This document shows positions 34,503 to 46,732 of a DNA stretch of 64,000 bases, piece by piece. Within the stretch, counting starts at the first letter, position 1; each line of letters starts with the position of its first letter. The notes beneath the pieces are model-generated. The model had not been told where the DNA came from. It made no database searches and saw nothing but the letters and a program-made list of their open reading frames with translations. Position numbers and translations under genes: made by a program. Origin of the DNA: Pseudomonadota bacterium (GTDB lineage Bacteria; Pseudomonadota; Alphaproteobacteria; Acetobacterales; Acetobacteraceae); the NCBI GenBank assembly GCA_021816925.1, contig JAKAWQ010000002.1:124001-188000 (forward strand), in the 5' to 3' direction.

Positions 34503-35522
34503 ATGGCGCAAGCAACCGAGGGTAGGCGGCGCGTCAAAGGGCGCGAGCTTTCAGTCTCGCGGGAGGAGCTTACCAAGGCCTATCGGGACATGCTGATGAT
34601 CCGACGCTTCGAGGAGAAGGCGGGGCAGCTCTACGGCATGGGTCTGATCGGCGGCTTCTGCCACCTCTATATCGGCCAGGAGGCGGTCGTCGTCGGCATG
34701 CTCAGCGCCATCAGCGAAGGCGATGAGGTGATCACCTCCTACCGCGATCACGGTCATATGCTTGCCTGCGGCATGGATCCGCGCGGCGTCATGGCGGAAC
34801 TCACCGGCCGGCGCGACGGCTATTCGCACGGCAAGGGCGGCTCCATGCACATGTTCAGCAAGGCACGCAATTTCTTCGGCGGGCACGGGATCGTCGGCGC
34901 GCAGGTAAGTCTCGGCGCCGGGCTTGCCTTCAGCAACGGGTATCGCGGGAATGATCGGGTCTGCCTTACCTTCTTCGGCGAGGGCGCGGCCAATCAGGGC
35001 CAGGTGTTCGAAAGCTTCAATTTGGCGGCCCTGTTCAAGCTGCCGGTGGTGTTCGTGATCGAGAACAACAGATACAGCATGGGAACGAGCGTCGAGCGCG
35101 CCACCACGGCCAAGGACCTCTCGCGCAACGGCGCGGCGTGGGGCATTCCTGGCGCGCAGGTGGACGGAATGAACGTGGTGGCGGTGAAGGAAGCGGCGGG
35201 GGTCGCGGTCGCGTATTGCCGGTCCGGCAAGGGCCCCTACCTCCTGGAGGTGAGAACCTACCGCTATCGCGGCCATTCGATGTCCGACCCGGCGCGCTAC
35301 CGCACCCGTGAGGAGGTGCAGCAGATGCGCGCCGAGCACGACTGCATCGAAGGTGCGCGCGCCAACCTGCTCGCGCTCGGTGTCGAGGAGGAGGCGCTCA
35401 AGAAGATCGACGACGAGGTGAAGAAGATCGTTCAGAATGCGGCCGATTTTGCGCAGGCGAGCGCCGAGCCCGATGCGGCCGAGCTCTTCACCGACGTCTT
35501 GTTGGAGGCTCCGGCGGCATGA
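34503..35522 (+). CDS. pdhA: Pyruvate dehydrogenase E1 component, alpha subunit
   Basis: TPP-binding alpha subunit of the alpha2beta2 E1 that decarboxylates pyruvate. 339 residues from ATG 34503 (AGGAGCGGGGG upstream). Visible: [32 protein letters not shown], and the TPP motif [16 protein letters not shown]...[21 protein letters not shown] is the phosphorylation-loop region. First gene of pdhA-pdhB-pdhC-GNAT-lpd; its promoter lies in the AT-richer 34253-34502 gap. Confidence 0.97.
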   Translation: MAQATEGRRRVKGRELSVSREELTKAYRDMLMIRRFEEKAGQLYGMGLIGGFCHLYIGQEAVVVGMLSAISEGDEVITSYRDHGHMLACGMDPRGVMAELTGRRDGYSHGKGGSMHMFSKARNFFGGHGIVGAQVSLGAGLAFSNGYRGNDRVCLTFFGEGAANQGQVFESFNLAALFKLPVVFVIENNRYSMGTSVERATTAKDLSRNGAAWGIPGAQVDGMNVVAVKEAAGVAVAYCRSGKGPYLLEVRTYRYRGHSMSDPARYRTREEVQQMRAEHDCIEGARANLLALGVEEEALKKIDDEVKKIVQNAADFAQASAEPDAAELFTDVLLEAPAA

Positions 35523-36910
35523 CCACGCAGATTCTCATGCCCGCCCTCTCGCCGACCATGACGGAGGGCAAGCTCGCGCGCTGGCTGAAGGGCGTCGGCG
35601 ACGAAGTGAAGTCAGGCGACGTACTCGCCGAGATCGAGACCGACAAGGCGACGATGGAGGTCGAGGCGGTGGACGAGGGTCGCATTGCGCAGATTCTGGT
35701 GCCAGAAGGAACCGACGGCGTGGCTGTGAACACGCCGATCGCGGTTCTTGCCAGCAACGGCGAAGCGGCTCCGGCGTTACCGCAACAAGCTGCCGCACCG
35801 CCAACGCAGCCGCCCGCGGCGGTGCCAACGCCTCCGGTGCGGCCTGCGGCGGCACGGGCGCCCGCGCCGGCCGCCGCACCGCCCGCACCCGCCCCCGTGC
35901 TGGCGGTTGCGACGGCGGACAAGGACTGGGGGCCGATGAAGCACATGTCCGTGCGGGAAGCGCTGCGCGAGGCGATGGTGGCCGAGATGCGCGCGGACGA
36001 ACGGGTCCTTCTGCTCGGCGAGGAGGTCGCCCAGTACCAGGGCGCCTACAAGATCAGCCAGGGCATGCTCGACGAATTCGGGCCGCGGCGCGTGATCGAC
36101 ACGCCGATCACGGAACACGGCTTCACCGGCCTTGCCGTCGGCGCGGCGCTGAACGGGCTGCGCCCGATCGTTGAATATATGACGTTCAACTTCGCCATGC
36201 AGGCGATGGACCAGATCATCAATTCCGCCGCCAAGACCCTCTACATGTCAGGTGGCCAGATGGGCTGCCCGATTGTCTTCCGCGGCCCGAACGGCGCCGC
36301 ATCGCGCGTCGCCGCCCAGCACAGCCAGTGCTACGCGTCGTGGTATGCGCACGTGCCGGGGCTCAAGGTGGTTGCGCCATGGTCGGCGGCCGACGCCAAA
36401 GGATTGCTGCGCGCGGCGATCCGCGATCCCAATCCGGTCATCTTCCTCGAGAACGAAATTCTCTACGGCCACAGCTTCGATTGCCCGGTGGCCGACGATT
36501 TCGTGCTGCCGCTCGGCAAGGCGAGGATCGAGCGGGCGGGCGATCGGGTGACGATCGTCGCCTTCAGCATCATGGTGGGCGTGGCGATGGCGGCAGCGGA
36601 GGCACTTGCCGCGGAGGGGATCGAGTCCGAGGTGATCAATCTGCGCACCCTGCGCCCGCTCGATATCGCGACCGTCGTCGAGAGCGTGCGCCGTACCAAC
36701 CGCCTGGTGACGGTCGAGGAGGGGTGGCCCTACGCCGGCATTGGCGCCGAGGTGGCGATGCAGGTGATCGAGGACGCGTTCGACTGGCTCGACGCCCCGC
36801 CGGTCAGGGTGCACGGGGCAGATGTGCCTTTGCCTTACGCGGCCAACCTCGAGAAACTCGCCCTGCCGCAGCCTCAATGGGTGGTCGAGGCAGTGCGCAG
36901 GATCGTCTGA
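35519..36910 (+). CDS. pdhB: Pyruvate dehydrogenase E1 component, beta subunit, with N-terminal lipoyl domain
   Basis: 463 residues. Residues 1-80 are a biotinyl/lipoyl domain with the lipoylation lysine in [14 protein letters not shown] Pro/Ala-rich linker (about 85-135) leads to the transketolase-type beta subunit ([33 protein letters not shown]-like region, [30 protein letters not shown]). The extra lipoyl domain is typical of alphaproteobacteria. ATG overlaps the pdhA stop (ATGA). Confidence 0.97.
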   Translation: MTTQILMPALSPTMTEGKLARWLKGVGDEVKSGDVLAEIETDKATMEVEAVDEGRIAQILVPEGTDGVAVNTPIAVLASNGEAAPALPQQAAAPPTQPPAAVPTPPVRPAAARAPAPAAAPPAPAPVLAVATADKDWGPMKHMSVREALREAMVAEMRADERVLLLGEEVAQYQGAYKISQGMLDEFGPRRVIDTPITEHGFTGLAVGAALNGLRPIVEYMTFNFAMQAMDQIINSAAKTLYMSGGQMGCPIVFRGPNGAASRVAAQHSQCYASWYAHVPGLKVVAPWSAADAKGLLRAAIRDPNPVIFLENEILYGHSFDCPVADDFVLPLGKARIERAGDRVTIVAFSIMVGVAMAAAEALAAEGIESEVINLRTLRPLDIATVVESVRRTNRLVTVEEGWPYAGIGAEVAMQVIEDAFDWLDAPPVRVHGADVPLPYAANLEKLALPQPQWVVEAVRRIV

Positions 36911-36924
36911 GGCAGGAGGAAGCG

Positions 36925-38256
36925 ATGTCCACCAACATCCTGATGCCTGCGCTGAGCCCGACGATGACGGAAGGCACCCTGGCGCGCTGGCTGAAGAAGG
37001 AAGGCGAGGCCATCAAGGCCGGCGACGTGATCGCCGAAATCGAGACCGATAAGGCAACGATGGAGGTTGAGGCGGTTGACGAAGGCGTGTTGGGCAAGAT
37101 CATCGTACCGGACGGCACCGCCGGAGTGCAGGTGAACGCGCCGATCGCGGTTCTGCTGGCGGAAGGCGAGACGCTGGCCGAGGCGCCGGCACCGCCCGCG
37201 GCTCCTCTACCCGTGCTCGCACCCGCACCCGCGCCTCTGCCGACGCCCGCTCCTGCATCTGCAACCGAGGTGCCGCCGCCTGCCGCTGTTCGCCCGGCAG
37301 CGCCGACCGGAAGGGCGGGCAACGGCGCCGCGGCTCCTTCACGCATCTTTGCCTCCCCGCTCGCTCGGCGCATGGCGCAGCAGGCGGGGCTTGCGCTCGA
37401 AACCGTGAAGGGCACGGGGCCGAACGGGCGGATCGTCAAGGCGGATGTGGAAACCGCACTCGCCCGTGCTCCGCTGGCGAAGGCGCCGCCCGCGCTGGTT
37501 GCGGCGCCACCGCCCGCCGTTCCGAAGCCGGCCGCCCCGGCCGCGGCGGCGATCGCAGCGCCCCACCGGCTGGTGCCGCACACCACCATGCGCCGGGTGA
37601 TCGCAAGGCGGATCTCCGAGAGCAAGCAGACGATCCCGCACTTCTACCTCTCGGTGGAGGTTGCGCTCGATGCTCTCCTCAAGCTGCGCGGCGAGCTCAA
37701 CGCGCGCTCGGCCAAGGAAGGGCCGGGTGCGTTCAAGCTTTCGGTCAATGACCTGATCATCAAGGCTTCGGCGCTCGCTCTGGCGCGCTTCCCGCGTGTC
37801 AACGCGAGCTATACGGAGGAGGGAATCGTCGAATACGAGGACGTCGATATCAGTGTCGCCGTGGCGATCCCCGACGGGCTGATCACGCCGATCATCCGCA
37901 AGGCCGACCGGAAGGGGCTTGCGGCCATCAGCAACGAAATGAAGGACCTTGCCGAGCGCGCCAGGGCCGGCAAGCTGAAGCCAGAGGAGTTCCAGGGGGG
38001 CGGGTTCTCGATCTCCAATCTCGGGATGTTCCGCGTGCGGGACTTCGCCGCGGTGATCAACCCGCCGCAGGCCGCGATCCTGGCGGTCGGCGCCGGCGAG
38101 AAGCGGCCGGTGGTTCAGGACGGCGCGCTCGGCATTGCCACGATGATGAGCTGCACCCTTTCGGTCGATCATCGCGTGATCGATGGCGCGCTCGGCGCGG
38201 CGTGGCTCGCGAGCTTCAAGGGGATCATCGAAGATCCGCTGAGCCTGATGCTGTGA
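36925..38256 (+). CDS. pdhC: Dihydrolipoamide acetyltransferase (PDH E2)
   Basis: Core of the pyruvate dehydrogenase complex, moving acetyl from lipoyl to CoA. 443 residues: one lipoyl domain (1-80, [12 protein letters not shown]), a Pro/Ala linker, the peripheral-subunit-binding domain ([15 protein letters not shown]...[13 protein letters not shown]), a second linker and the catalytic domain with [13 protein letters not shown] (HxxxDG). The first 80 residues are nearly a copy of the pdhB lipoyl domain. ATG 36925 follows AGGAGGA. Confidence 0.97.
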   Translation: MSTNILMPALSPTMTEGTLARWLKKEGEAIKAGDVIAEIETDKATMEVEAVDEGVLGKIIVPDGTAGVQVNAPIAVLLAEGETLAEAPAPPAAPLPVLAPAPAPLPTPAPASATEVPPPAAVRPAAPTGRAGNGAAAPSRIFASPLARRMAQQAGLALETVKGTGPNGRIVKADVETALARAPLAKAPPALVAAPPPAVPKPAAPAAAAIAAPHRLVPHTTMRRVIARRISESKQTIPHFYLSVEVALDALLKLRGELNARSAKEGPGAFKLSVNDLIIKASALALARFPRVNASYTEEGIVEYEDVDISVAVAIPDGLITPIIRKADRKGLAAISNEMKDLAERARAGKLKPEEFQGGGFSISNLGMFRVRDFAAVINPPQAAILAVGAGEKRPVVQDGALGIATMMSCTLSVDHRVIDGALGAAWLASFKGIIEDPLSLML

Positions 38257-38738
38257 GCGGGCCGGGCTTTTCGCTGCGTCCGGCTGCACTGGCGGACACG
38301 GGCGCGCTGCTCAGCCTGATCCGCGCGCTTGCCGAATACGAGCGGCTGCTGCACGAGGTGCGTGCGACCGAGGCCGATCTGCGGGCGGCCCTCTTCGGCA
38401 AGCCCGCGCGCGCCGGCGCTTTGCTCGCCGAAGCCGGAGGCAAGGCCGTCGGGTTCGCGCTCTGGTATTACACGTACAGTACCTTCACCGGCCGGCCGGG
38501 CCTCTATCTCGAAGACATCTACGTCGAGCCGGCCCACCGGGGGCGCGGGATCGGGCGGGCAATCTTTCGCCATCTTGCGCACCGGGCCGAGGCGGACGGT
38601 TGCACACGGCTCGAATGGTCGGTGCTCGACTGGAACGCGCCGGCGCAGCGCTTTTATGCCGGCCTCGGGGCAGAGCCGATGTCGGAATGGACCGTGCACA
38701 GGCTGGAGGGTCCTGCGCTCGCTGCCCTGGCCGGGTGA
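38253..38738 (+). CDS. GNAT-family N-acetyltransferase
   Basis: 161 residues from GTG 38253, overlapping the pdhC stop (GTGA). GNAT motifs: [41 protein letters not shown] (acetyl-CoA loop) and [19 protein letters not shown]. This is the diamine/spermidine-acetyltransferase-like type. It sits inside the PDH operon between E2 and E3, so it may be coupled to acetyl-CoA production; substrate is unknown. Confidence 0.9.
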   Translation: MSGPGFSLRPAALADTGALLSLIRALAEYERLLHEVRATEADLRAALFGKPARAGALLAEAGGKAVGFALWYYTYSTFTGRPGLYLEDIYVEPAHRGRGIGRAIFRHLAHRAEADGCTRLEWSVLDWNAPAQRFYAGLGAEPMSEWTVHRLEGPALAALAG

Positions 38739-38752
38739 AAGGAAGAAAGGTA

Positions 38753-40153
38753 ATGGCCGAGACATCCTTCGACCTCATCGTGCTCGGTGCCGGGCCGGGC
38801 GGTTATGTGGCGGCGATCCGCGCTGCGCAGCTCGGCATGAAGACCGCCGTGGTCGAGCGCGAGCATCTGGGCGGCATCTGCCTCAACTGGGGCTGCATTC
38901 CCACCAAGGCGCTTCTGCGCACGAGCGAGATCAATCATCTTCTGCACAATCTCGGTGAATTCGGCTTTGCCGCCGACAATCCCCGCTTTGATCTCACGAA
39001 GGTGGTCAAGCGCTCGCGCGCGGTGGCCAGGCAGCTCTCGTCGGGCGTGGGTTATCTTCTCAAGAAGAACAAGGTCACGGTGTTCGACGCGGAGGGAAAG
39101 CTCGCGGGCAAGGGAAAGCTTGCGCTGGCCAAGGACGGCAAGGCGCTTCCCGCGCTCGACGCACCGCATATCCTGCTGGCGACCGGGGCGCGGGCGCGCG
39201 AGTTGCCGGGGGTCGAGGCGGACGGCAAGCTGATCTGGACCTACAAGCAAGCGATGGTACCGCCGGTGATGCCGAGGTCGCTCCTGGTGATCGGCTCGGG
39301 CGCGATCGGCATCGAGTTCGCAAGTTTTTACCGTAACATGGGAGCGGCCGTGACGGTCGTCGAGGTGCTCGACCGGATCCTGCCGGTCGAGGATGCGGAG
39401 GTGAGCGCGTTTGCACGCAAAGCGTTCGAGAAGCAGGGGATGGAGATCTTCACCGGCGCCTCGGTGACCGCAGCGAGGAAGGGCGCGGACAATGTGACGG
39501 CGACGATCGAGTTGGCCGGGCGCACGCGCGAGATCACCGTCGATCGCGTGATCTCGGCGATCGGCATCGTCGGCAATGTCGAGGGGATCGGCCTCGAGGG
39601 CACGGCCGTGAAGATCGAGAAGACGCACGTGGCGGTGGACGAATTCTGCCGCACGGACGAGGCGGGCGTTTACGCCATCGGCGATCTCGTCGGGCCGCCC
39701 TGGCTTGCCCACAAGGCGAGCCACGAGGGGGTAATCTGCGTCGAGAAGATCGCCGGACTGAACGGCGTGCACCCGCTCGATACCAGCAATGTGCCGGGCT
39801 GCACCTATTGCCGGCCGCAGATTGCCTCCGTCGGGCTCACCGAGGCGGCCGCCAGGGCGAACGGGCACGAGGTGCGCGTGGGGCACTTCCCCTTCCTCGG
39901 CAACGGCAAGGCGATCGCACTCGGCGAGCCGGAGGGGATGGTGAAAACGGTCTTCGACGTCAAGACCGGCGCGCTGCTCGGCGCGCACATGGTGGGCGCG
40001 GAGGTGACGGAGATGATCCAGGGCTTCGTGATTGCGCGGACGCTCGAAACCACCGAGGCCGAGCTGACGGAGACGATCTTCCCGCACCCGACGGTGAGCG
40101 AGACCATGCATGAGGCGGTGCTCGATGCCTACGGCCGGGCAATCCATTTCTAG
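38753..40153 (+). CDS. lpd: Dihydrolipoyl dehydrogenase (PDH E3)
   Basis: Flavoprotein that reoxidises dihydrolipoamide. 466 residues from ATG 38753. FAD fold VLGAGPGGYVAAIRA, redox disulfide GGICLNWGCIPTK, NAD fold VIGSGAIGIEFASF, AIGDLVGPPWLAHKASHEG and the active-site FPHPTVSETMHEAV. Complete. Its TAG stop is also the first three bases of a perfect 12-bp inverted repeat (40151-40206). Confidence 0.97.
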   Translation: MAETSFDLIVLGAGPGGYVAAIRAAQLGMKTAVVEREHLGGICLNWGCIPTKALLRTSEINHLLHNLGEFGFAADNPRFDLTKVVKRSRAVARQLSSGVGYLLKKNKVTVFDAEGKLAGKGKLALAKDGKALPALDAPHILLATGARARELPGVEADGKLIWTYKQAMVPPVMPRSLLVIGSGAIGIEFASFYRNMGAAVTVVEVLDRILPVEDAEVSAFARKAFEKQGMEIFTGASVTAARKGADNVTATIELAGRTREITVDRVISAIGIVGNVEGIGLEGTAVKIEKTHVAVDEFCRTDEAGVYAIGDLVGPPWLAHKASHEGVICVEKIAGLNGVHPLDTSNVPGCTYCRPQIASVGLTEAAARANGHEVRVGHFPFLGNGKAIALGEPEGMVKTVFDVKTGALLGAHMVGAEVTEMIQGFVIARTLETTEAELTETIFPHPTVSETMHEAVLDAYGRAIHF

Positions 40154-40206
40154 TGTCCCGATTGCGAAGTTCCTTGGCATGACAAATCGTCGGTATCGGG
40201 ACACTA
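40151..40206. repeat. Perfect 12-bp inverted repeat containing the lpd stop codon
   Basis: TAGTGTCCCGAT at 40151-40162 pairs with ATCGGGACACTA at 40195-40206 across a 32-base spacer. The TAG is the lpd stop. No T-run follows, so it is not a classical terminator. Perfect ends with a short interior are also what a miniature transposon remnant would look like. Confidence 0.65.
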
Positions 40207-40217
40207 GCCCTTTGTTT

Positions 40218-40282
40218 CCAGTGTCCTGCTTATCCCCTAGGGTCACTGCAAAGGGCAGCGAACGTAGGGGGCACGATACTGG
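40218..40282 (+). promoter_or_regulatory. Nested stem structure upstream of lipA
   Basis: Three nested pairings: CCAGTGTCCTGC (40218-40229) with GCACGATACTGG (40271-40282), 10 of 12 pairing; CCCCTA (40234-40239) with TAGGGG (40265-40270), perfect; and CTGC (40246-40249) with GCAG (40255-40258) closing a 5-base loop. It lies 144 bp before lipA. It could be an RNA leader element, a terminator for the PDH operon or a mobile-element relic. Confidence 0.4.
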
Positions 40283-40425
40283 TGGGCGGTGCGGGCATTC
40301 ATCCGAAGGCGGCATGGCGGCCGGCTGCTTGGGCTTGACGCGAACCACGGGCCCGCCATCTTTCAGCAGGCGCAGAAAGACCGCGGGCCGCGGCGGCAAA
40401 GGGTCTCTCGGCAGGTGAGTGAGGG

Positions 40426-41394
40426 ATGAGCACGCGCATCGTTGTCGATCATCGGTCGAGCGGAGCGCTGCGGCACCCGGAGAAGGCGCACCGCCCCGAC
40501 AATCCGATCCAGCGCAAGCCCGTCTGGATCAGGGTCAAGGCACCGACGCATCCCGTTTATCACGAAACGCACGCGCTGATGCGGCAGAACCGGCTGGTGA
40601 CGGTGTGCGAGGAGGCAGCCTGCCCGAATATCGGGGAGTGCTGGGCGAACCGCCACGCCACCATGATGATCATGGGCGATGTTTGCACGCGGGCGTGCAG
40701 CTTCTGCAACGTCACCACCGGATCGCCCGCGCCGCTTGCCGCCGACGAGCCGGAGCGCGTCGCGGATGCGGTGGCCCGGCTCGGCCTCAGGCACGTGGTC
40801 ATCACCTCGGTCGATCGCGACGATTTGGAGGATGGCGGGGCTACGCACTTCGCGGCCGTGATCCGGGCCGTGCGAGCCGCGGCACCCGGCACCTCGATCG
40901 AGGTGTTGACGCCCGACTTCCTGCGCAAGCGCGGAGCGGCCGAGCGGGTGGTGGAGGCGCGGCCGGACGTGTTCAACCACAATCTCGAAACCGTGCCGCG
41001 CCTCTATCCCACGATCCGTCCGGGTGCACGGTACTATCAGTCCCTCCGCCTTCTCGACCGCGTGAAGAGCCTGGACCCGGCCATCTTCACGAAATCCGGC
41101 CTGATGGTGGGGCTTGGCGAGGAAAAGGCGGAAATCCAGCAGGTGATGGACGATCTCCGTATCGCGGACGTGGACTTCCTCACGGTCGGGCAATATCTCC
41201 AGCCCACGATCAAGCATGCGGCAGTGGCGCGGTTCGTCACGCCTGAGGAATTTGCCGGATTGGCGGCGCTGGCGCGCGGCAAGGGCTTCCTGATGGTCAG
41301 CGCGTCGCCGTTGACGCGTAGCTCCTATCACGCGGATGCCGACTTCGCCGCGCTCAAGGCCGCGCGCGGCCATGCGAGCGTTGCCGCGGCCTAA
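40426..41394 (+). CDS. lipA: Lipoyl synthase
   Basis: Radical SAM enzyme inserting two sulfurs into octanoyl groups to make lipoyl. 322 residues. The auxiliary cluster cysteines are C61, C66 and C72 ([12 protein letters not shown]), the radical SAM cluster is CTRACSFC at 87-94, and RSSYHA near the C-terminus supplies the conserved serine ligand. It modifies the lipoyl domains of the PDH subunits encoded just upstream. ATG 40426 follows GAGGG. Confidence 0.97.
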   Translation: MSTRIVVDHRSSGALRHPEKAHRPDNPIQRKPVWIRVKAPTHPVYHETHALMRQNRLVTVCEEAACPNIGECWANRHATMMIMGDVCTRACSFCNVTTGSPAPLAADEPERVADAVARLGLRHVVITSVDRDDLEDGGATHFAAVIRAVRAAAPGTSIEVLTPDFLRKRGAAERVVEARPDVFNHNLETVPRLYPTIRPGARYYQSLRLLDRVKSLDPAIFTKSGLMVGLGEEKAEIQQVMDDLRIADVDFLTVGQYLQPTIKHAAVARFVTPEEFAGLAALARGKGFLMVSASPLTRSSYHADADFAALKAARGHASVAAA

Positions 41395-41399
41395 GCGCG

Positions 41400-41882
41400 A
41401 TGCCAACGCACGCGGAACGCTCGCTGGTTCCCTATCGGCCCGATCAATTGTTCGATCTGGTGGCCGATGTCGGTGCGTATCCGCGCTTTCTGCCCTGGTG
41501 CGTCGGCGCCCGTGTGCGAAGCCGGAACGAGTCCCTCCTGGTGGCGGATCTCACCATCGGGTTCGGCCCGTTCCGCGAGAGTTTCACGAGTCGCGTGACG
41601 CTCGAGCGCCCGCGAAGGATCCTCGTCAGCTACGAGAACGGTCCGTTCCGTTACCTCAAGAATCAGTGGATTTTCCTGCCGGATCCGAAGGGCTGCCAGG
41701 TTGATTTCTTCGTTGATTTCGAGTTCCGAAGCCGCATCCTTCAGAAAGCCATCGGGTTCGTTTTCGGCGAAGCCGTGCGGCGTATGGTGAATGCCTTCCG
41801 CAAGCGCGCCGCCCAGGTGTACGGTCCGCCGTTGCGGGCGCCCGCTGCTCCTGTGGCTCCGCCCGAAGCACTGACGCGCTGA
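41400..41882 (+). CDS. RatA/Coq10-type START-domain protein
   Basis: 160 residues, matching the polyketide-cyclase/START family: AERSLVPYRPDQLFDLVADVGAYPRFLPWC, FTSRVTLERP, PFRYLKNQWIFLP and FFVDFEFRSRILQKAIGFVF. Bacterial members are called ratA (ribosome-associated toxin) or act as Coq10-like quinone carriers; sequence alone does not decide. The lipA-ratA-cinA arrangement is common in alphaproteobacteria. Spacing to lipA is 5 bp. Confidence 0.9.
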   Translation: MPTHAERSLVPYRPDQLFDLVADVGAYPRFLPWCVGARVRSRNESLLVADLTIGFGPFRESFTSRVTLERPRRILVSYENGPFRYLKNQWIFLPDPKGCQVDFFVDFEFRSRILQKAIGFVFGEAVRRMVNAFRKRAAQVYGPPLRAPAAPVAPPEALTR

Positions 41883-41901
41883 GCACGGGGACAAGAGAGC
41901 G

Positions 41902-42774
41902 ATGAGCATGGGCGGATTGTTGCGGGAGAAGATCGTGCGCTCGGGGCTCGTTCATCTGATGGCATCGCACAGCCCGCTTGCCGCGCTTCTGGCGGAGGAA
42001 GCCGGCTTTGACGGCATCTGGGCGAGCGGGTTCGAGTTCTCGGCGTTGCTTGGCCTGCCGGACGTGAGCCTCGTCAGCATGACGCAGCATCTCGAGATGC
42101 TGCGCGCCATGGCGGCACGCGTTTCGCTTCCGATCGTGGCCGATATCGATACCGGGTTCGGCAATGCCCTCAACGTGATCCATGCCGTGCGGGAGTACGA
42201 GCGGGCGGGTGCGGCGGGCATCGTCATCGAGGACAAGACCTTCCCCAAGGTAACGAGCCTGATCGCCGAGGGCCGGCAGGACCTGGTCCGGACGGCGGAG
42301 TTCCAGGGCAAGATCAAGGCGGCGATCGCGACGCGCGCGCATCCCGACTTCCTGGTGATCGCCCGCGTGGAGGCGCTGATCGCCGGCCTCGGCGAGGCAG
42401 AGGCGCTCAGGCGCGCCGCCGCTTACACCGAGGTGGGTGCGGACATGATCCTGATCCACTCGAAGAAGTCCACGCCCGATGAGGTGGAGAGCTTTGCTCG
42501 CGCCTGGAGCGGGCGGGTGCCGCTCGTGATCGTACCGACTGCCTATCCGGCGATGGACGAGACGCGGATCAGGAGCCTCGGCAAGATCGGGATGGTGATC
42601 TACGGCAATCACGCGATCCGTGCGGCAGTGGCCGCCATGCAGGATGTGTTCACCGCGATCCGGCAGGACGGCGGCAGCGCGAACGTCGAGGGACGGATCG
42701 CGCCGGTTGAAGAAATCTTCCGGTTGCAGGGGATGGCAGCGGTCAAGGCGAATGAGGCCAGGTTCCTCCGTTGA
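41902..42774 (+). CDS. Phosphonopyruvate hydrolase-like member of the PEP mutase/isocitrate lyase family
   Basis: 290 residues. The TIM barrel shows metal-binding DIDTGFGN and the gating loop EDKTFPKVTSL. PEP mutases usually have an Asn-Ser pair after the loop lysine; the Thr in EDKTFPK and the T-S here resemble phosphonopyruvate hydrolase (PalA type), which splits phosphonopyruvate to pyruvate and phosphate. IARVEALIAGLG, ILIHSKKSTPDE and VPTAYPAMDE also fit that type. No transporter or aminotransferase for phosphonoalanine is adjacent, so the assignment is good at family level and tentative for substrate. Confidence 0.78.
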   Translation: MSMGGLLREKIVRSGLVHLMASHSPLAALLAEEAGFDGIWASGFEFSALLGLPDVSLVSMTQHLEMLRAMAARVSLPIVADIDTGFGNALNVIHAVREYERAGAAGIVIEDKTFPKVTSLIAEGRQDLVRTAEFQGKIKAAIATRAHPDFLVIARVEALIAGLGEAEALRRAAAYTEVGADMILIHSKKSTPDEVESFARAWSGRVPLVIVPTAYPAMDETRIRSLGKIGMVIYGNHAIRAAVAAMQDVFTAIRQDGGSANVEGRIAPVEEIFRLQGMAAVKANEARFLR

Positions 42775-42894
42775 TCCGCCATTTTCCGCGCGTGATTTCG
42801 CCCGCAGGGAAATTGCTCTAGCCTGGGTTCTCGTGCGCGCTGCGCGAGGCTTGCGGCGCAATCGCCGGGCCGGGCTTGAAAGGGAGGATTGCCG

Positions 42895-43974
42895 ATGGGT
42901 TATGCGCCGCCACTTCCGGATCCGAAACTGCCGCCGGTCCGGGTGAACCTCTATTCGGATACACAGACCAAGCCGACCGCGGCGATGCGCAAGGCGATGA
43001 CGGAGGCGGAGGTCGGGGACGACCAGGCCGGCACCGATCCAAGCGTGCGCGCGCTTTGCGAGCGCATGGCGGCGCTGCTCGGCAAGGAGGCGGCCGTTTT
43101 TCTGCCCAGTGGCACGATGTGCAACGAGGTTGCCATCCTCACCCATTGCCGGCCGGGTGATGAGATTCTGGCGCACCGGACTGCCCATATCGCGACCAGC
43201 GAAGGGGGCGCACCCTGGGCGCTCACCGGGGCCAGCGTGCTGCCGCTCGAGGGCAGAGGAGGAAAATTCGACGTTGCGACGCTCACGGCCGCCTTCCGGC
43301 CGCACACCCGCTACGCGCCGCCGCAGACGCTGGTGGCGGTGGAGCAGACATCGAATCTCGGTGGCGGGGCGGTGTGGCCGTTGGATCTGCTCAAGGCAAT
43401 CGCCGAGACCGCGCACGCGGCCGGTATGGCGACGCACATGGACGGCGCGCGGCTGATGAATGCCGTGGTGGCAAGCGGCGTTCCGGCGCACGAGGTCGCG
43501 GCGGGTTACGACAGCGTCTGGCTCGATTTCACGAAAGGTCTCGGCGCACCGCTCGGTGCCGTGCTCGCCGGCTCCTCGGCCTTCATCGATGCGGCCTGGC
43601 GTTGGAAGCAGCGGCTCGGCGGGTCCATGCGCCAGGCCGGCATCTGTGCCGCGGCCTGCCTCTACGCGCTCGACCACCATGTGGAGCGGCTCGCCGAGGA
43701 CCACGAGAATGCGCGCTTGCTGGCGCGTGGGCTTGCGCAGATTCCCGGCATCACGGTCGAAACACCGGAGACCAACCTCGTCTTCTTGGATACCTCCGGG
43801 ACGGGAATGCCGGCAGATGTTTTGGCGGCGCGCGCACGGCGCGAAGGTGTTGCAATCTCCACGATGGGCAAGTTCCGCGGCCGTGCGTGCCTGCATCTCG
43901 ATGTCGATCGCGAGGGCGTCGAGGTGGCGATCGGCGTCCTCAGCGCGGCAGCACAGAGAGAGCTGGCGGCTTGA
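42895..43974 (+). CDS. Low-specificity threonine aldolase
   Basis: 359-residue PLP fold type I aldolase splitting threonine or allo-threonine to glycine and acetaldehyde. Family motifs: NLYSDTQTKPTAAMRKAM, AEVGDDQAGTDPSV, FLPSGTMCNEVAI, HMDGARLMNAVV and the PLP lysine in WLDFTKGLGAPLGAVL. ATG 42895 follows AGGGAGG. It starts 120 bp after the PEP mutase-family gene. Confidence 0.92.
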   Translation: MGYAPPLPDPKLPPVRVNLYSDTQTKPTAAMRKAMTEAEVGDDQAGTDPSVRALCERMAALLGKEAAVFLPSGTMCNEVAILTHCRPGDEILAHRTAHIATSEGGAPWALTGASVLPLEGRGGKFDVATLTAAFRPHTRYAPPQTLVAVEQTSNLGGGAVWPLDLLKAIAETAHAAGMATHMDGARLMNAVVASGVPAHEVAAGYDSVWLDFTKGLGAPLGAVLAGSSAFIDAAWRWKQRLGGSMRQAGICAAACLYALDHHVERLAEDHENARLLARGLAQIPGITVETPETNLVFLDTSGTGMPADVLAARARREGVAISTMGKFRGRACLHLDVDREGVEVAIGVLSAAAQRELAA

Positions 43975-43984
43975 GCCCTCGCGC

Positions 43985-44482
43985 GTGCTGGCCGTTTCGC
44001 TCCTCGAACAGGCGAGCCGGGTGCTTGCGCTCTGCCGCACGCGGGGATTGCATATCGCGACAGCGGAAAGCTGCACCGGCGGGCTGGTTGCGGCGGCACT
44101 GACCGCGATCGCCGGTTCGTCGGACGTGTTCGAGCGCGGCTTCGTCACCTACTCGAACGGGGCGAAGGAAGCGATGCTCGGCGTTCCCGCGGCGCTGATC
44201 GCGCGCCACGGCGCGGTGAGCGAGCCTGTAGCGCGCGCCATGGCAGAGGGTGCGCTGCAGCACTCGGAAGCCGGCCTTGCCGTTTCCGTGACCGGCGTGG
44301 CAGGCCCGGGCGGCGGCAGCGTGGAAAAGCCGGTGGGACTCGTCTGGGTTGCCGCGGCGCGGCGAGGCAGCGGAACGGCGAGCGAGCGACACCTCTTTCC
44401 CGGAGACCGCGGTGCGGTGCGTGCGGCGAGCGTTACGGCCGCGCTCGCACTGCTCGCCCGGTGCGCCGAGGAGGGCGGCTGA
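43985..44482 (+). CDS. CinA C-terminal domain protein, nicotinamide-nucleotide amidase (PncC)
   Basis: Deamidates NMN to NaMN for NAD recycling. 165 residues from GTG 43985, so only the amidase domain, without the N-terminal CinA pyrophosphatase domain. ATAESCTGGLVAAALTA holds the catalytic Ser/Thr region, with VTYSNGAKEAMLGV, SVTGVAGPGGG and KPVGLVWVA. It starts 10 nt after the threonine aldolase stop. Confidence 0.93.
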   Translation: MLAVSLLEQASRVLALCRTRGLHIATAESCTGGLVAAALTAIAGSSDVFERGFVTYSNGAKEAMLGVPAALIARHGAVSEPVARAMAEGALQHSEAGLAVSVTGVAGPGGGSVEKPVGLVWVAAARRGSGTASERHLFPGDRGAVRAASVTAALALLARCAEEGG

Positions 44483-44538
44483 AGGCAGCCGTCCCGCCGG
44501 ACGCATCCATCAGCCCGCGCAAGTGGGTGGGTTCGGGC

Positions 44539-46732
<2,194 letters not shown>

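Noticed and set aside
41656-44148. 830-codon minus-strand frame across the PEP mutase-family gene and threonine aldolase
   Set aside because: Antisense to genes with full catalytic motifs; no ribosome site or family pattern.
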